Part shown: positions 5,604-6,901 of the stretch, in pieces
Layout: each line of letters opens with the position of its first letter
Position numbering within the stretch: position 1 is the first letter of the stretch
From: Chloroflexota bacterium
GTDB taxonomy: Bacteria; Chloroflexota; Limnocylindria; Limnocylindrales; CSP1-4
DNA length: 6,901 nucleotides
Assembly: GCA_013695255.1 (NCBI GenBank)
Contig: JACDAV010000371.1
Coordinates: 1-6,901, forward strand
Reading direction: 5' to 3'
The notes under the pieces: generated by a model
What the model was told of the DNA's origin: nothing
The model's database searches: none
Seen by the model: only the letters and a program-made list of their open reading frames with translations
Made by a program: the position numbers and the translations under genes

Positions 5604-6647
5604 ATGCGGAGGAACCGCGTGCTGGCCCTCGGGGCGTCGCTGCTGGTGCTGCTCAGCGCCTGCACGACGGGTGGGGGCAGCTCTCCGTCCGCCTCGAGCG
5701 GCGGAACGACAGGCCAATCGGCGAGCCCCCCGGCGAGCGCCGGTAACGAGAGCGCGAGCCCCCCGGCGAGCGCCGGTGGCGAGAGCACCGCCCCCTCGGG
5801 CGGCCCGCTCGAGGCGCCGACCGTCCGGATCGGCTCGGACGACTTCTACGAGTCCAAGCTCATGGCCGAGATCTACGCCCAGGTGCTCGAAAACGCCGGG
5901 GTCGAGGTCGACCGGAAGTTCGGGCTGGGCGCCCGGCAGGCACGCCAGCCCGCTCTCGAGTCTGGCCAGATCGATCTCGTGCCGGAGTACGTCGGCTCCG
6001 GTCTCGGCTTCTACGACAAGTCGAAGATCACCGGCGACGGCGAGGAGAACCGGACCGCGCTCCAGGTGATCCTCACCGACAAGGGCGGCGGCATCACCGT
6101 CTTCGGCATCACGCCCGGCGAGGACACCAACGCCTTCGTCGTCCGGCAGGACACGGCGACCGAGCTCAACCTCGCCAAGATGAGCGACCTGGCGGCGGTC
6201 CAGGACGACATCAAGTGGGGGCTCCCCCCGGACTGCGACGCGAACCCGCTGTGCAAGGACGCGCTCGAGGAGTATGGGATCACCTACCCGCCGAAGCAGC
6301 GTGAGGCGCTCGCGGCGTGCGACGTGCCGATCGCGGAGGCACTCAATGGCGGGGCGATCGACCTCGCCGAGCTGTGCTCCACCCAGCCGGCCATCAGCCA
6401 GTTCGGGTTCGTCGTCCTCGAGGATGACAAGGACACGCAGCCGGCGGAGAACATCGCCCCGCTCGTCCGTGACGACTACCTGGCCAAGGTCAGCGACGCT
6501 GCTGCCTTCCAGCAGGTGCTGGACGACGCCTCGGCCAAGATGACCACCGAGGAGCTGACCGCGCTCGGCGTCAAGGTGGCGGTCGACAATGAGGACGTCG
6601 AGGACGTCGCGGCCCAGTGGCTGCAGGACCAGGGCCTGCTCCCGTAG
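5604..6647 (+). CDS. Substrate-binding lipoprotein of the betaine/choline-type ABC importer (OpuAC/OpuCC family)
   Basis: Membrane-anchored extracytoplasmic solute receptor, 347 residues. The signal peptide MRRNRVLALGASLLVLLSAC ends in the lipobox LSAC, with C20 the lipidated residue. Residues 21-70 are a Ser/Pro/Gly/Ala linker with an 11-residue repeat. The binding fold starts at about 72 (PTVRIGSDDFYESKLMAEIY), followed by LGARQARQPALESGQIDL (108-125) and PEYVGSGL (127-134), which match the family pattern of LGSR, PALESGEIDL and PEYTG; Y129 is a candidate cation-contacting aromatic. The segment LPPDCDANPLC (207-217) carries two of four cysteines in the mature domain (C211, C217, C239, C258). 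Family ligands are glycine betaine, choline, carnitine and similar; which one binds here is not readable. It follows the permease genes and precedes a terminator. Confidence 0.93.
   Translation: MRRNRVLALGASLLVLLSACTTGGGSSPSASSGGTTGQSASPPASAGNESASPPASAGGESTAPSGGPLEAPTVRIGSDDFYESKLMAEIYAQVLENAGVEVDRKFGLGARQARQPALESGQIDLVPEYVGSGLGFYDKSKITGDGEENRTALQVILTDKGGGITVFGITPGEDTNAFVVRQDTATELNLAKMSDLAAVQDDIKWGLPPDCDANPLCKDALEEYGITYPPKQREALAACDVPIAEALNGGAIDLAELCSTQPAISQFGFVVLEDDKDTQPAENIAPLVRDDYLAKVSDAAAFQQVLDDASAKMTTEELTALGVKVAVDNEDVEDVAAQWLQDQGLLP
5721..5786 (+). repeat. Two tandem 33-bp repeats in the lipoprotein linker
   Basis: Copies at 5721-5753 and 5754-5786 differ at only two adjacent bases (AA in the first, GG in the second). 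They stay in frame and encode ASPPASAG(N/G)ES twice (residues 40-50 and 51-61). This is a flexible spacer between the lipid anchor and the binding domain, and the copy number may vary between strains. Confidence 0.9.
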
Positions 6648-6674
6648 GTCTGCCCGATCTCATCCATCACCGCG

Positions 6675-6702
6675 AAGAGCCCGCCGGCGACGGCGGGCTC
6701 TT
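6675..6702 (+). terminator. Rho-independent terminator after the transporter operon
   Basis: An 11-bp perfect stem (AAGAGCCCGCC at 6675-6685 with GGCGGGCTCTT at 6692-6702) encloses a 6-base loop and runs into the T-rich TTTCTCGTT. It begins 28 bases after the binding-protein stop, so it closes the operon. The A-rich left flank is short, and it probably works mainly rightward. Confidence 0.9.
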
Positions 6703-6750
6703 TCTCGTTCCCGACATCGCAGCGTCATCTGCAGGCCCGACCCTCTGGCC

Positions 6751-6901
6751 ATGAGAGACCAGGCACCTCGCGCGCGGTTCGCCCGCCGATCGCTCGTCGC
6801 CCGGGCCGGCACCATGCTCGTCGTCGCAGGGCTGGCTGCCGGCTGCACCGGCGGGCCGGCGGGCGGATCAGCCGCGGCAGGCGGCTCGGCCTCGCCTGTT
6901 G
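6751..6901 (+). CDS. 5' end of a second lipoprotein gene (truncated by the window)
   Basis: Fifty codons are open from an ATG at 6751 to the window edge. The start MRDQAPRARFARRSLVARAG is positively charged and includes an RRSLV pair that weakly resembles a twin-arginine signal. It leads into the hydrophobic TMLVVAGLAAGC, with lipobox LAAGC (C32 lipidated), and then a Gly/Ala/Ser-rich linker. The architecture matches the preceding binding lipoprotein, so another solute-binding or surface lipoprotein is likely, but no functional domain is visible. No Shine-Dalgarno sequence precedes the ATG, so the message may be leaderless or the start may be elsewhere. It lies beyond the terminator and is therefore probably a separate transcription unit. 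Confidence 0.65.
   Translation, partial: MRDQAPRARFARRSLVARAGTMLVVAGLAAGCTGGPAGGSAAAGGSASPV

Noticed and set aside
4607..5788. A 393-codon minus-strand frame opposite the second permease and the binding-protein start
   Set aside because: It is the complement of clear coding sequence, is rich in Arg/Asp/Gly/Gln, and has no recognisable motif or ribosome site.

Overview
The window is a GC-rich (visibly about two-thirds G+C or more), tightly packed bacterial locus. It holds an osmoprotectant/quaternary-amine type ABC importer read rightward and, divergent from it, a two-gene catabolic pair read leftward. The high GC, the Ser/Pro/Ala/Gly-rich linkers behind the lipobox of the secreted proteins, and the coupled starts suggest a Chloroflexota (for example Limnocylindria-like) or Actinomycetota genome. 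This is an inference from style, not from a marker gene.

Layout from left to right. Positions 1-182 hold the last 59 codons of an unrecognised rightward gene. Convergent to it is a leftward pair: an enolase-superfamily enzyme of the mandelate racemase subgroup (2563 to 1457), followed by a group III iron-containing alcohol dehydrogenase (about 1399 or 1429 to 221). A 191-bp divergent spacer (2564-2754) carries a perfect 6-1-6 inverted repeat that could be an operator. Rightward from it run an ABC ATPase with a C-terminal CBS region (2755-4053), a first permease (4050-4718) and a second permease (4718-5470), each overlapping the previous gene by 1-4 bases. A 133-bp gap with a candidate extended -10 promoter precedes the substrate-binding lipoprotein (5604-6647), and a strong intrinsic terminator follows at 6675-6702. 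After the terminator the first 50 codons of another lipoprotein (from 6751) run off the end.

How the genes fit together. The lipoprotein captures a solute outside the membrane, the two permeases form the channel, and the ATPase drives import. The system has the OpuC/OsmVWXY layout: soluble binding protein, two different permeases, and a CBS-bearing ATPase. That family usually carries glycine betaine, choline, carnitine or similar compounds. The divergent dehydrogenase and enolase-superfamily gene raise the possibility that the imported compound is also oxidised or dehydrated. The iron-dependent dehydrogenase belongs to the same broad type as the choline-oxidising GbsB of Bacillus, but the substrate cannot be read from sequence. 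I see no RNA gene, CRISPR array, insertion sequence or riboswitch. The families are known. What deserves a second look is their combination, the shared palindrome, and the chain of stop-start overlaps between the two leftward genes.
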